Shown in pieces: positions 22,482 to 34,330 of a DNA stretch of 64,000 nt. The stretch's first letter is position 1. Every line of letters starts with the position of its first letter. The stretch is from Triticum aestivum (taxonomy: Eukaryota; Streptophyta; Magnoliopsida; Poales; Poaceae). The notes under the pieces were generated by a model. The model was not told the origin of the DNA, searched no databases, and saw only the letters and a program-made list of their open reading frames with translations. The translations under genes and the position numbers were made by a program. The DNA lies in assembly GCF_018294505.1 (NCBI RefSeq), contig NC_057796.1:186272270-186336269 (forward strand), written 5' to 3'.

Positions 22482-23231
22482 AAGATCGGATCTAGAACAT
22501 GGATATAATTGTGACAACATAAATGGTTCAGATCTAAGTTCATGGCACCCGTGCCCAAAGTGACAAGCATTAAGCATGGCAAAGTCATAACAACATCAAT
22601 CTTAGAACATAGTGGATACTAGGGATCAAGCCCTAATGAAACTAACGCGATACATGATGAATCTCATCCAACTCCTCACCGAACAGCGAGCCTACGAAGG
22701 AATTACTCACTCCCGGTGGGGAGCATCATGGAATTGGCGATGGAGAAGGGTTGGTGATGACGAAGAACGAAGATCCCCCTCTCCGGAGCGCCAAACGGAC
22801 TCCAGATCTAGCCTCCCGATGAAGAACAGGAGGTGACGGTGGCTCCGTCTCATTGATCGCGATAATTCTTTCTCCCTGATTTTTTCTGGAAAAATAGGAT
22901 TTTATAGCGTCGGTTTTAGGGTCTGCGGGGCCACCAGGTGGGGACAACCCACCTGGGCGTGCCAGGAGGGGGGCGCACCCTGGTGGGTTGTGCCCACCCA
23001 GGTGCCCCCCTCCGGTGGATCTTGGCTCCAGAAATTCTTATTTATTGAATAAAAAATCCTCGCAAAGTTTTGTTCCATTCTGAGAACTTTTGTTTCTGCA
23101 CAAAAACAACACCATGGTAGTTCTGCTGAATACAGCGTCAGTCTGGGGCTAGTTTCATTCAAATCATGCAAATTAGAGTCCAAAACATGAGGAAAAGCGT
23201 TAGGAAAAGTAGATACGTTGGAGACGTATCA
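22482..23231 (-). mobile_element. Athila-type LTR, part 2
   Basis: This continues the LTR broken at 12,639 and ends GTTGGAGACGTATCA. On the minus strand that is the familiar Triticeae Athila LTR start TGATACGTCTCCAAC. The LTR totals about 1.41 kb. The stretch 22,920-23,030, rich in CCACCTGG and GGTGGG words, is typical of these LTRs. Confidence 0.75.
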
Positions 23232-23536
23232 GTAGTATCTTAGTATGGTCATGCTATATGTTTGCTACTTGTGTTAGCTATTATTCAAACTTTTTATGTA
23301 TGACTCTTTATGTATGCTACATATGGTACTTGATCATTTGAGACTATGTTGTTATCTTTGTGGCTATGAAATATTGTTATGGTTGTTTCATATGTGTTAA
23401 TCATCTCATGCTCACAATGAGGGGGAGCTAAAGCAAATATGAACATATATTTTTATTCTTTTTGCTCTCATGACTTTCAATGCTAAATTTATTCATTGCA
23501 TCTATGATACTACATGTATGATTGTCATCGACAAAC

Positions 23537-23550
23537 AAAAAGGGGGAGAT
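23537..23550 (+). promoter_or_regulatory. Polypurine tract of the Sirevirus
   Basis: AAAAAGGGGGAGAT directly precedes the LTR start TGAAAG. Confidence 0.8.
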
Positions 23551-23862
23551 TGAAAGTGCAATCATGCCCTTACATCATGTTTTGATGTTGATGACAATAT
23601 ACATGTAGGGGACTAACTATGTTCGTCAAGTGAATCTCAGGTGTTAGTCCCCGGTTCATCAAAAGTGTGTGGATCGTGAGCATACGAAGTGGATTTTACT
23701 CAAGGAAGAAGTATCAAAATGATTACATATTTGTTTTCTTGAGTATAGGATCCCGCACTATTAAGAGGGGATCGATAGGGTTAGTAAAAGATTTGCTCAT
23801 GACACAAAACTCCTTCTTTAGATCTATCACTATTTTTCCCTGACTTGTTCTGTCTCTAGCCC

Positions 23863-24220
23863 TGCCGGACGTCCAGGCCGCACGCCGGATATCCGGACTT
23901 AGCTATCTATAAAACACTTTGTGCTTGTGTTGTCTTCCGGATGTCCGGCCCTCCATGACGGATGTCCGGGCTCTCCATACACCCCGGATTTCCGGGCTTC
24001 CTTGCCGGATGTCCGGCGTGTGCTATCCAGGGGGACTGTTGGACTAGGTGAACTTGCCGGATGTCCGGCCACGTGCCGGATGTCCGGGCTTTCTTGTTTC
24101 ATCGGATGTCCGGGCTTTGCCCCGGATGTCCAACCCCTCTGCTTCATCCTCTGCTTTCCGCTTTACGGTAGTAGTGCAACACTAGGCCGGATGTCCGGCC
24201 CATGTCCCGGATGCCCGGCC
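23863..24220 (+). promoter_or_regulatory. Cluster of about 12 CCGGATGTCCGG-like palindromes
   Basis: Sites occur near 23,863, 23,883, 23,937, 23,959, 23,985, 24,005, 24,057, 24,076, 24,101, 24,122, 24,186 and 24,206. The core is (G/C)CCGGATGTCCGG(G/C), with variants ATAT, ATTT, ACGT and ATGC in the centre. They lie just upstream of a TATA box. Repeated palindromes in the regulatory part of the LTR are a known Sirevirus trait; the binding factor is unknown to me. Confidence 0.8.
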
Positions 24221-24263
24221 TACCCTGTCATTTGCACTACAACGGCCATATTTGTTCTCACAC

Positions 24264-24272
24264 TATATATAG
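24264..24272 (+). promoter_or_regulatory. LTR TATA box
   Basis: TATATATAG about 45 bases after the last palindrome. It is the best core-promoter candidate of the Sirevirus LTR. Confidence 0.6.
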
Positions 24273-25000
24273 CCCTCTTCCCCCATGGGAGAGGGTTGAC
24301 CATTCACATTGAGCAAACCCTAGAACACATTTCACTCTCTCTCTCTCACTCTTCCACACAAATCTTAGATCCCTAAGGGATTTGAGAGCATTTGAGAGAA
24401 GTTGTCCGCCCAACTGATAGATCCACTCCTTCCCCTTCTTTGCACCAAAGGAATTCATGATTTGAGCAAGTATTGAGCTTTTCCCCATCGTTCTTGTTAC
24501 TCTTGGAGGTTGGAGACTCCTAGGCGGTAGGAGTCTTTCGGAGAGGAATCGACCATTGTGATTACCCCCAGAAAAGTTTGTGAGGGTTTGGAGACCACCC
24601 CAAGGTCTACCACTAGTGGTTGAGAAACGCCTTCGTGGTGTTGTCTCAAAGGGAGAATAGGGTGAGCCTTCGTGGTAACATCCACCTCTCTAACGGTGAC
24701 GTAGCTTCCCTCCAAGGAAGTGAACATCGGCATACACTCCTCGTCTCTTGGAGTTGCGGTTATTCCTAACCCTAACTCTCTACTTGTGGTTACTTGTCTC
24801 TTAGCACTTACTTATATCATATTGTGCTTGCTTACTCACATATTTGTGTTACTTGTTTATCTTTCTTAGCTCTTAGCATCATACTTGCAACTGTTAGGCT
24901 CACTTTCATATTCCGCATTATTGCCTAAAATTGCTAAGAAATAATTAAAATTTGGAATTGTACCTATTCACCCCCCTCTAGGTCCATCTCGATCCTTTCA

Positions 25001-26069
25001 ACATCTCTCATAACCGCACGAGGGAGAGTGTCCGAGAGGACCACCAATGCATGCATGTGGCCCGAACATTATGTATGAAAGGGCTGTGTAATGATTCAGA
25101 TAACCAATTCACGACTTTGATGTGGCATATATGACTAAAAAAATGATCAATAATCCCACACGGAGGTTCACGACTCGTAGTGTACTGCCGGATCCCTCCC
25201 CGCACCCCCACACACAGACACACACATCCCGCACCACCATAGCCACTTTGAGGCATGTCAAACTTTTTCTGTAGTGAACATGTGACCAAAGGCGGAGTGT
25301 CGTGTTAAAATTAAAAAAAATAGACATCATTCGACCGTTTTTATACATTGATTGATTTCCTAGGGATTTAATGTGCAAAAATCAAATTTGAGCTACATGT
25401 GCACCAAAACGGGTTGCAAAATCATATGTGTCCCTGGGTGCATGTTTCCCTGTGCAAGAGATTTCAAAATATTGAGAATATATATTTTTAAAATTCAGTA
25501 AATCCAAAACTTAGTTGAAATTCATGCAACTTATCGTGGTGTCATATATGGACACCAATAGATTGTGATAATTATTTTTTCGTCAATGAGACCCGTTCTG
25601 GTATAATCTTCTTACATACGGGAGATTATTAAAAACTTGCAACCAATATCTCATACTGATTATTTATTCGCACCGTGTGCGTTAGACCGTGCCATGCTTC
25701 AGTTAAGCAGTAAAGCGGCAGAATGAATCACCAATAAAACCAAAAAATATGGGTGCTGCCACACGCCCCGTGTGCTGTGCTAGCAGGCGTGATTTGACGG
25801 GACGCATGCGAGCAATCCGGCGCGCATGCATACCGGGAGGTGTGCGTGCACGTGTCCATATTGACGGGAGGCGTGCGAGTAGCTGTGTGAAATGATGGTG
25901 GGAATGGCTGAAGTCCACCGCACAGGCTCACCGGGAGGCGAGACAACTTTTGACCTCTGCTTGCCTCGCTCCCACTGGTCTGTATTAATGGCGCGCCCGA
26001 GCCGCCGGCCATAATAGGCGGCCGCACCCCTGGTCCAAAGTGGTCACCAACGTCTAGACTCTGGAGTAT
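25001..26069. other. Non-coding flank of the F-box pseudogene
   Basis: No gene is seen. The part 25,320-25,600 (TTTTTATACATTGATTG; ATGCAACTTATCGTGGTGTC) resembles 28,790-29,110 in wording but not in order. This suggests decayed copies of one unnamed repeat on both sides of the F-box pseudogene. The last 300 bases become G+C-rich, as expected for a grass gene's 5' region. Confidence 0.4.
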
Positions 26070-28370
26070 ATGAGGATGCCGCCGAAGCGCACCATCGGAG
26101 GGAGTGGCGACGCTGGGGCTGGTAAAGCACCCACGCAACGCGTGAAGCTGGGCACAGAGGTTGCCGTCGCCGCCGACGAGGTCTCGCGTGGGCAGCAGCA
26201 CGACCTTGACTTCGTCGGCGCCGTCGTGCCCCCCCCCCCCCAGCCGAAGCCGGAGGTCAACAGCAACTCCGACAACGACTGCGACTCCGACGGAACACCG
26301 GTTAGTCATCTATATACCCATTTGTGCGGTAAACATATTATGTGTTTTCTTTGGTTACTCCCCCCTACACTTTTTCTGGAATAGAAATCGTATGGTTATG
26401 TTCTCTCAGTCCATGAAATCAGAGTAATTAAGATCCGTTAGATGCACGTAGTGTATTATTGTTTGAATGTCATCCGTATAGAGTTAGTGATTAATTGTTT
26501 GTTTTGTACAAATGATTTTTGCTAATAATCCGGCTAGGGTTAGCTTGCATGCTAATAATTCGTGGCCAGATCTTGAGAATTGATTTTGAATGTCCTACAT
26601 ATATGTTTGTGCCTTCTTTTATTCCAAATCTTGAGAATTGATTTTGAATGTCCTACTTGTATGGTTCTGCCTTTTGTTCTTTCAGATTGGTATGTACACA
26701 GATGAGGCTCCGGCCAGCGCCGCTGCCGGATGTAGATCTTGGACCCGGCTGTGCGGCCAGAAGCGGCCACGCACCCCCTAGACCTGAGGAACCAGTAGAA
26801 TCTCCGGCGGACCGCATCAGCGATCTCCCAGACGGCATCCTTGGGGAGATCATCTCCCTTATCCCCACCAAGGATGGCTGCCACACACAAGTCCTCGCGT
26901 CTCGGTGGCGCACTCTGTGGCGCGCCGCGCCTCTTAATCTCGACTGTCGTAAGCTATCTGTCGATGATGATTCTGAACTCCCCGAAGCCATCATCTCCTC
27001 CCACTAGGGCTCTGTTCAACGCATCTGCATCTTGGCATGCTACCTGTTGGGCATACCCTACATGGTGGCCGCCTAGCTGACATCCCGTCAATTCGATAAA
27101 CTCCAACAACTTGAGTTCTACCATGACTATGTATGTAACATACCATGAACCGATGTATCTCTGCCCTCACCACCGATGTCCATCTCATGGTTTTCCTGCT
27201 CTCTCCACACCGCCACCTTCGCCCGGTGCCATCTAGCAGACAATCTGGTAAGAATGCTTCGACTCCCACTTCTAAAAAAACTTGTGCTTGTGGTGCTTGA
27301 TCTTTCGGAGGCTGCACTGCACAGCATCATCCACTCCAGCTGCCCTACCCTGGAGCACTTGCTGCTTGTTTTTGGAATAGTAATTTGTATCTATTGTCTC
27401 AAAATAAAGTCGCCCCACCTTATAAGCATGGGAATTTGTTTTTTTGGACATGATCTCATCATCAAAGATGCCCCTTCACTTCAAAGGTTGCTCCTTGATT
27501 CTGTTATAGTACCTTTGCAAATAACTGTAGTCTCTGCGCCTAAACTGGAGACTTTGGGTGCAATTCGTGATCCTTTTAGATGGTTCAATATGGTGTTTGG
27601 CTCCACACCTATTGAGGTACTGTATATTATTCACGTAAACTTTTGTAATCTGCTTTTTCATTTGTGCGCATAAGTATCATCTTGGAGTACACTTTTGGTA
27701 TTAATATTATGTTCTATGCTCAATGAAGAGCTTGTCCATCCTATCAGTGGTGGTGGATTCTGTCAAGACCTTACATATCAGTATGTGGTGTCTTGATCTC
27801 AACACGATTATTGGCTTGCTGCAATGCTTTCCATGTCTGCAGAATTTGTATATAAAGGTGATGATTTCACGCACATTGAAAGCCCATATATAATGTACTA
27901 TAATTAATCGTTCAACTATCACTCTTTCAACATAATCTTTTTTTGACATTAAGTGTTTTCAGTCTTCATCTCTATTTAGGCACTAACACATGGAGAAAAA
28001 AGTATAACCAATCGATGGTTCAAGAAGCACCGGGATTTTCTCAGATCTCATGACATTCTTTTGAGGACAGTAACGGTGGAAGGATACGCAACCAACAATG
28101 CAAACACTAGCTTTGTCACATTCTTCATGTTGAATCCGAGGGCACTATTGTCCGTGAGGATTAAGTTTTTTGACAAGAAATTTCTTACGGCTGCAAGTGT
28201 TGAACAACATAAAAGAAGTTTCAGGTGGACCTAAGGGCTTCTGATTATGCTCGGCTTCTATTTACAATAGATTGTTATGATGGACCGGTAGAATTTCTGG
28301 CCCGGGATCTTGATTTTATGGATCAGTCCGATCCATTTGATTGTGAGTGCCAAAAACTTTGGTTGAGTTA
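26070..28370 (+). pseudogene. F-box protein gene of FBD/LRR type, decayed
   Basis: Exon 1 (26,070-26,300) starts MRMPPKRTIGGSGDAG and ends CCG|GTTAG. Acceptor TGTACACAG at 26,701 gives exon 2 in phase 0. Exon 2 holds a clear F-box (DRISDLPDGILGEIISLIPT, then RWRTLWR). TAG at 27,005-27,007 breaks the frame in ...AIISSH|GSVQRIC, and more stops follow (27,074). LRR-like pieces continue: LKKLVLVVLDLSEAALHSII (27,270-27,330), APSLQRLLLDSVIVPL (27,475-27,525), VDSVKTLHISMWCLDL (27,757-27,800). An FBD-like end (RSHDILLRTVTVEGY, LNPRALLSVRIKFFDKKF) runs to about 28,230. Such proteins recruit targets to SCF ubiquitin ligases; this copy cannot encode one in full. The wheat family is large, so this is probably a dead paralogue. 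Confidence 0.7.
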
Positions 28371-29239
28371 GATGTCATTGTCCTGTTCAATCTGGATTTT
28401 TTCTAAACCTGATGAGCAATTAATCCTCGTGCTTTTGTACCGTTTGTAAGCTGGAGTTAGATATTGTTGCCCTTTTCAACTCAGCTTTGACCCATATTTT
28501 CTTTCATACTGGGCCAATGGCTTGCCATTTCTTTAATTAAGACATAAATATTATAAGCATTCGCAACATAGGGAAAGAACCTCACTCTCGCGGGATCCTT
28601 GAGATCTTTGTTCATTACAAAACCGCAAGTTCTTAGCGCCCACCAACACCCACAAACTTATTTTCAACTAGCACACCAAATGGGCTATAATTCTTAATAA
28701 GAAAAGTTGTATGGTAGTGACAGATTTGGATTTGTCATTTGGGACCCACGAGGAAAAAGCCTATCCAGGGTGGTGCCGACTCGACAGTAAACATTGAGAA
28801 ACCTGGTTTTAAAATTACTGCAAATCGAAAACTCGCCTCAAAATCATGAAACTTGGCATGGTGTTATGACATAGCACCAACATGTTGTGGTAAAAAGTTA
28901 GTCCAATTTGGGACAAGTGTTGGTACAAACTTCTTACAAACCGGAGCTTCTCTCAAAAAGGCTCATGGTTCAGAAAGGGACCTTGTCACCTATGTGTGTG
29001 AAATGACATACGCTATTTCTTCCCGCCTTGATTTATTTTACAGAGGCAACAAGCAACTATAGTAGCGTCGTCCTAAAATGTGAAATTATTCACGGTTCGT
29101 TTTGCCTTTTTATACATTATTTGAGTTTTCTAGGCATTTTGGAACATACTTTGGTGTGTGCAAAGGTCATGTGTGTACTAGCCACATATGTAATTGGATA
29201 TTCAATCTGTTTATGGAATCAAGACCTTATAAGTTATAA
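28371..29239. other. No gene seen
   Basis: A+T-rich sequence with wording related to 25,320-25,600 (ACTTGGCATGGTGTTATGACA; TTTTTATACATTATTTGAG). It is probably the relic of a repeat I cannot name. The short open frames look random. Confidence 0.4.
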
Positions 29240-29859
29240 GTATATATGTTGTTGTTCTGTGTGCAATGGCATCGCACACGGGCCATACTGGGGAAGCCGT
29301 CGGTGATGATTTCATCAATCGCTGACAATTGTATACCACCAAGCGTTTGCCCACAACACACACGGCTTATTAGCAGCAATCGTCTATATTATTATCAGTC
29401 TTCGCACACATTTCTGATTACAGACCTATTTGCTGTGTATCACATACATCCTGTTAAATCGAACCGTTTATGTTCTCTTGGCTCAAAGCAAACGGTTCAT
29501 CCAAGTGAACCGTATGCGTATATCGCACACACCTTGATCTGGCTGGCCGTTTATTTTGTGTTGCCTAATCACAAACAATTCATCCGAGTGAACCATATGT
29601 TGAATATCACACACACCTTCATCTGGCTGCCCATTTCTTTTGTTTTGCCTCATCACATATAGTTCATCAACTGAACCGTATGCCCCTCATCGCACAGGCA
29701 ACTAAAATATGAACTGTGTTTGATGTATCCTTCATCGCAAATGTTTTGCATCTTTTTTGAATATTATTTTACATCACCGTTTGCAATTAATGCATCACAC
29801 ACAGTTTTGTCGAAGGGCTTGTGATAGTAGTGTCGCGTTAGCAGCATCCTGCAGTAGTG
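29240..29859. mobile_element. CACTA terminal region
   Basis: The block ends TGATAGTAGTGTCGCG...CTGCAGTAGTG at 29,859. On the minus strand that is CACTACTGCAGGATGCTGC, a CACTA-type terminus. Inside are ATCGCACAC, AACGGTTCATC and GAACCGTATG words in direct and inverted order, including two ~82-bp tandem units (29,498-29,578 and 29,579-29,660), as expected for transposase-binding repeats. The last ~30 bases hold a second TAGTG (29,827-29,831). The opposite terminus was not found. The end abuts the TnpA-like exon at 29,868, as if inserted into it. Confidence 0.55.
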
Positions 29860-29867
29860 ATGTGATA

Positions 29868-30645
29868 TCATAGACGAGACCAATGTGAAACAAGATTATT
29901 CCATTCACTGTCTAATAAATGTAGCACCAGAGACTTTACAGAAATTCCGTTTAGAGGCTTGCCATCGAAGTGCGCTTGACTCAGGTAGGAATGATACTTC
30001 ATCAATGAGTGCTTGAAAAGCGCAACCAACCCTTGCTCGTCTTGACTATCCAGTTTGGTACTCACCTATTTAAAAGAATGAAATCTTGTGTCTTATGTCA
30101 GCAAAAACATATGCACTAATTACCATGAATAATATTAGTACATTACTTACACATAAGTTGCGGAGGAAGATTGGAAATTGTTCTTTGTCTGTGGTATAAT
30201 CTTTCCATGAAGGAATGATGCGCACAAAGTTCCTGACAACAATATAAGCTTCATCTTCTAAATTGGGAAGAAGTGGAACAGGGGTCCTATGTGCTGCAAT
30301 TGGAGCTCTCTCTCGCTCGAAAAGGGATTTGGCCCCTGGATTTGGTGTACTCCTTGCTAGAATGGAGGTTTTGCATCGTAGAGCTGATTTGGGGCATCAT
30401 CATACTGTCTGTTGCGTTGGGGTCTGCTGAGTTGGGGCATCAGAGATGGCCAATGTAGCAGGGCTAGAATCTGCTAGAGTTGGGCCGTGTTTTCTGGATC
30501 TAGTGATATTGCAACTACACCTAATGGGCTATTTGATTTATCAGGTGTCACTACCTTTTCCAAATACTTTGTTCGTGCTCCTTCGCAATCAGCAATCGCC
30601 CTCTTTCTTTTGAACGTCTGATACGCAAGAACAACATCTGAATGT
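29868..30645 (-). pseudogene. Transposase_24 (TnpA-like) gene fragment of a CACTA element
   Basis: Two minus-strand exons are visible. The 3' one (30,062 down to about 29,875) follows an AG acceptor and reads LDSQDEQGLVALFKHSLMKY and SQAHFDGKPLNGISVKS. The upstream one ends ...FPIFLRNLC|GTAAGT at about 30,150 and carries DEAYIVVRNFVRIIPSWKDY. Still further upstream is KRKRAIADCEGARTKYLEKV and PDKSNSPLGVVAISLDPEN (30,500-30,645, after acceptor TATCAG). The text matches my memory of plant Ptta/En/Spm transposase_24 proteins, which bind CACTA ends. A stop (TAG after NTAQL, 30,474) and frame changes between 30,270 and 30,480 kill the gene. It is cut at its 3' side by the CACTA terminus ending at 29,859. 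Confidence 0.6.
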
Positions 30646-32735
30646 ATAAATATGGTATGATGCCAGATGTAATATGTACTGAAAATAGATAGGCAGGGCG
30701 TATTCACATACACGATGTGTAAACTAAGCAAATGGCAGTGCAACAAAGTAGAAGCAATGCAAAGCATCAGTTGCAAGATATAGCATCTGCATCTGACTCT
30801 TCCACTAGGGAGCTACATTGACTTAGGTCTCCCTGTAGCTCAGAATCATTGTTAGGATCATATTCTGAACACGAATCTATAGGTGGAGAGCGTTTGCATT
30901 GCATTGCATCCAGACTAGATCTCAGTCCCATAATGCCAAGTTTAACAACAATGGCATTGTTCTACTTTATTCTTTTCATGCACGCAAGCTCATAATCATT
31001 ATGATGTTGTTCAGTATCTGAGATTCACGAAAACATAAGAAGTAGTCAGATTATCTATGGAATGCATTGCGGATTCAACTCGAAGAGTGTCTCCTACAAA
31101 CCCCTGCGTATACAAAGTTCATCCCCCAACCATGCTGACCAGACTACACACAGAAATACAAACCTCTTATGTCTCTATAAGGGGCAAGCACACATTTCAA
31201 AACTGAAGTAGGAACATTAGAATCATACCAAATTCGTAGTTGAAAAACTAATGAATTATGAGTGGAATAATGTTTAGCTTCAATGGTGGAGTGCTGGTAA
31301 TGCGACACAAAGCAAGTAGGCAGATTGTATTCCACGTAAAAGATCATAGTCTATGTAAAAGGTGGATATGACACTTTTCTTTCTATACAATGCAGTGTTC
31401 GTTGCCCACACATGATGGAAGAGATCACACAGAGAAATACTATTCACTCATGTATGCGGTTCCAGTATTTTGAAACAGGGTGGTCCACCCTAAAAGAATA
31501 TTGACAACAAATATGACAAGGCAATCACAGAGGTAGTGAAGCAATCATTACTTGTGAGCTTACTAGGACAAGTATGTAGAATTGTAATTGTAGTAAGAGA
31601 CTATCCAAAACCTGAATCAAGAAGTTGGTCTAGCACTTATTGTTTGCAACTAATCGAAGTGAATAATAGGATATCATATCGAATGAGTAAGAAAGACAAG
31701 TAAAATTGTCAACAAACCTGGCCTGCAGTAGTAATTTGGGTTAATGTCACTATGACCAACCATCCAACATGACTAATGTCAGTTCCTAGGGCCAGAAATT
31801 TGAAACCCCGTGAACTTTACAGGTACTAAAGATTACTGAAATATCTGAACCATTAAGTGTAGGTAGCACTCAGTACATAATAAACCCTAATGATAGTCCT
31901 GCCTATTGAGTAATTAATCAATTAGAAAATGGGTGATGGGGAGTGGCTGCTGAGTGTTCAGGATGTATCTCGGGATAAATCGGGTTGGCTTAGTGGGTGC
32001 TGCATGCCTGAGCCCTGAACAGACTAGGAAGGTAGGCACGGCGGCGAGCCCGGGCAGCGGTGACGCTGTTGGGCGAGTGGCTCCTGACCTCTTTTTAGTC
32101 CGGCATCTCCACCTAAAGTCATACCGTTCAGGGACAACAAGTCACTGGCGAGGCAAGCGACTGGGGGCGAGTAGAGATTGGAAGCGCAACAGAACAGAGG
32201 GGAATCGGGGTTGGGCCGACCCAAAATCCCAGGGTGGGCTGTGGCCCACCATGGCCACCCTGTAGATCCACACCCCAGTGGCGTACATGCAATTTCAAAA
32301 CTAAATTTGGAACATTTAGCTGACCAACTAAATGACTCTATTTTAATAATATCATATTCGTATTTGAACAACTAAGCTTGTTTAGCTTGATGGGTGGATC
32401 AGTGCTATTATGACACGAAGCACGTAGGTTGATCGTATAGTGATCATAAAAGGGCAGAAAACCCTAAGCATGATCACTTAAACCCTATTTTGACTGTGCC
32501 ATGGCAGATTTGAAGCTCCAAACCGCAGAAATGCTACTTAGCAACCATTGTTTGCTTCGAACTAAGAACTAAGATTCTAAGAGCTAAAAAGAAAGTACAG
32601 TTACCAAGTTACGATATATTTTCTGGTTCAGATCAAAAAGTTGAGCAGATATGAAGTAGTACCACCTCTCTTGCGGCTCCGTGCAGGCATCGGGGGTGCG
32701 ATGGTTGTCGGTGGCGTCGAAGAAAATTTGCGACG
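30646..32735. other. Intron-like or intergenic sequence, no gene seen
   Basis: A+T-rich sequence with no protein-like frame. It probably contains the upstream intron(s) of the TnpA-like gene. A C+G-richer patch at 31,950-32,280 with open frames on both strands shows no recognisable protein text. Confidence 0.35.
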
Positions 32736-33029
32736 CTAGACGGATGCATCGCGGGATAGTCCCGTTGCGGTGGACGAGGAGGTCGTTGGAGTGGCCTCGG
32801 CAATGAGGACGATGAAGCGACAGGACGCGATGCAAGGCTCCTGGTTCGTCGTCGTGGATGAGAAACATGCATCTCTAGCAGTGGACGATGCGGTCTTGGT
32901 AGGCGCTCCAGCATGGTGGAGGACGGCGATGATGGATTGGGTGTCGGGCGGAGGAGGCTGATGTGGGGATGGTGTTCCAGCGCGGACGTTGTATGAATGG
33001 GAAAGTGGAGGGCGAGGTATGGGGACCAT
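32736..33029 (-). pseudogene. Possible 5' exon of the TnpA-like gene
   Basis: The minus-strand frame starts MVPIPRPPLSHSYNVRAG and is Ser/Thr/Ala-rich (EATPTTSSSTATG). Its style and some phrases (CTCGTCCACYGCAMCGG) resemble the candidate first exon at 38,327-38,599. Base content rises to that of a grass first exon here. The link to the exons at 29.9-30.6 kb is inferred from strand and order only. Confidence 0.25.
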
Positions 33030-33460
33030 GTCTTTGGGACACGCCTGTCTGAAATATGAGAAAGTTACGAACTTAGCCCCCGTCTAAAATTTGGACGTGT
33101 CATTGGTTGGGGATAGGACGGTAATCTCGCATCTCCCCAATATTTGCACAGAGCGAGTTCGGGCGAGGAGAGTGAGTTTTGGCGCCCACGGTTGGCGCCC
33201 ATAGTGTATGAACGGGGCTGACAGGTAGGGCGGTTGTGTCACGTATGAGTGAAGTTACAAACCTGCCCCTATTAAGAATATTTGCCTACATCGATTTCGG
33301 CCGAGTCGAGTTTGTTTTGCCGCCCACCGTGTATGAATGGCGAAATGGAGGGAGAGACAGAGGTCTTTTGGACGAGCTTGACTCAAATGTGTTTTGCTGC
33401 CCATGTTTGGCGCCCACCGTGTCTGAATGGGCTCAAAGGCGGTCGTGTCACGTCTGATTG
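32985..33460 (+). repeat. Degenerate repeats with GGCGCCCACCGTGTATGAATGG core
   Basis: Three or four imperfect units share the words TTGGCGCCCA, GTGTATGAATGG, CGGTYGTGTCACGT and GAAGTTACNAACCT (near 32,989, 33,180-33,260, 33,330 and 33,405-33,470). They lie directly upstream of the minus-strand exon candidate and could be the subterminal repeats of its CACTA element. Confidence 0.5.
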
Positions 33461-34330
33461 AAGTTACTAACCTACCCTATTGAGAGTACTGGAAATCGGG
33501 CCGATGGATTGTCCATGTAAGGGGTACATCGTACTTTCCATCTCGCAAACACTCGCTTCGGGCAACCGACGTGGGAGTGTATGTTTTGCCGCTTCTGTCA
33601 AATTTTGGGACAATAAGTATTCACGTTTACCCTGGCAACTAAATTCAATCCATTTTGTATTCTTATAAGAATCTTTATAAATCATTCTATGTTTTTTATA
33701 TATCTTCAAAAGCACAACAAAGATATATTCCACTATAATATATGAATATGATTTACAAATGCCAATACTTGAATTTAGAAGGTAGAATCCCGTTTATGGT
33801 GAATTCAAATATTTGAAACCACTTTATGTCCAACTCAAGTGTAACCTGTATGACACACGCAGCATATAGTGTACTCCCATTTAGATATGTACAAAAGCGA
33901 TGTCTCAAGATTCAAAATAATGAGTCAATCAACGAATAATATACATAACTAACAGACATATAAACACTTATAGAGTATATGGGTCAATAATATCAACTAA
34001 CATACATAAGCCAGGGCGCTATACTTTTTTTTACTAGAAGAGCATTTTTTTAGCAAAGCTAGTACAACATATTAGCCCTTTGAGATGCGTGCCACTTAAG
34101 GACCATCTATACTACTATTATTGCGGAATGCATATCCAGCACGATTGGCATATTTGTAGGTCTGGCATAGCAAATAAAATGAAATGTCTCACAGTCTTAT
34201 CAATTAATACAGATCCGTGGTAAAAAAAATACAAACCAAAAAACAATTATTACATGATCTCTAAAACAAATGGTTTCATCGACTACATGAACAAACAACA
34301 CAAAGGTTATTCAACGATGGAAAAAACATT
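33461..34330. other. No gene seen
   Basis: A+T-rich spacer; no repeat or protein text recognised. Confidence 0.4.

Larger units (their letters stand above)
23232..25000 (+). mobile_element. 3' end of a Copia Sirevirus (Maximus/SIRE-type)
   Basis: About 320 bp of internal non-coding sequence, an AAAAAGGGGGAGAT polypurine tract and a complete 3' LTR. A G-rich tract running into TGAAAG is typical of Sireviruses. The rest of the element is missing: the Athila LTR lies directly to the left, so Athila probably inserted into it and the other half lies beyond or was lost. Confidence 0.75.
23551..25000 (+). repeat. Sirevirus 3' LTR
   Basis: 1,450 bp with terminal inverted repeats TGAAAG and CTTTCA. 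It has a palindrome-rich zone (23,863-24,220), a TATA box (24,264-24,272), then transcribed-type sequence with two TTGAGAG-rich stretches. It ends CCCCCCTCTAGGTCCATCTC plus GATCCTTTCA. Confidence 0.85.
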
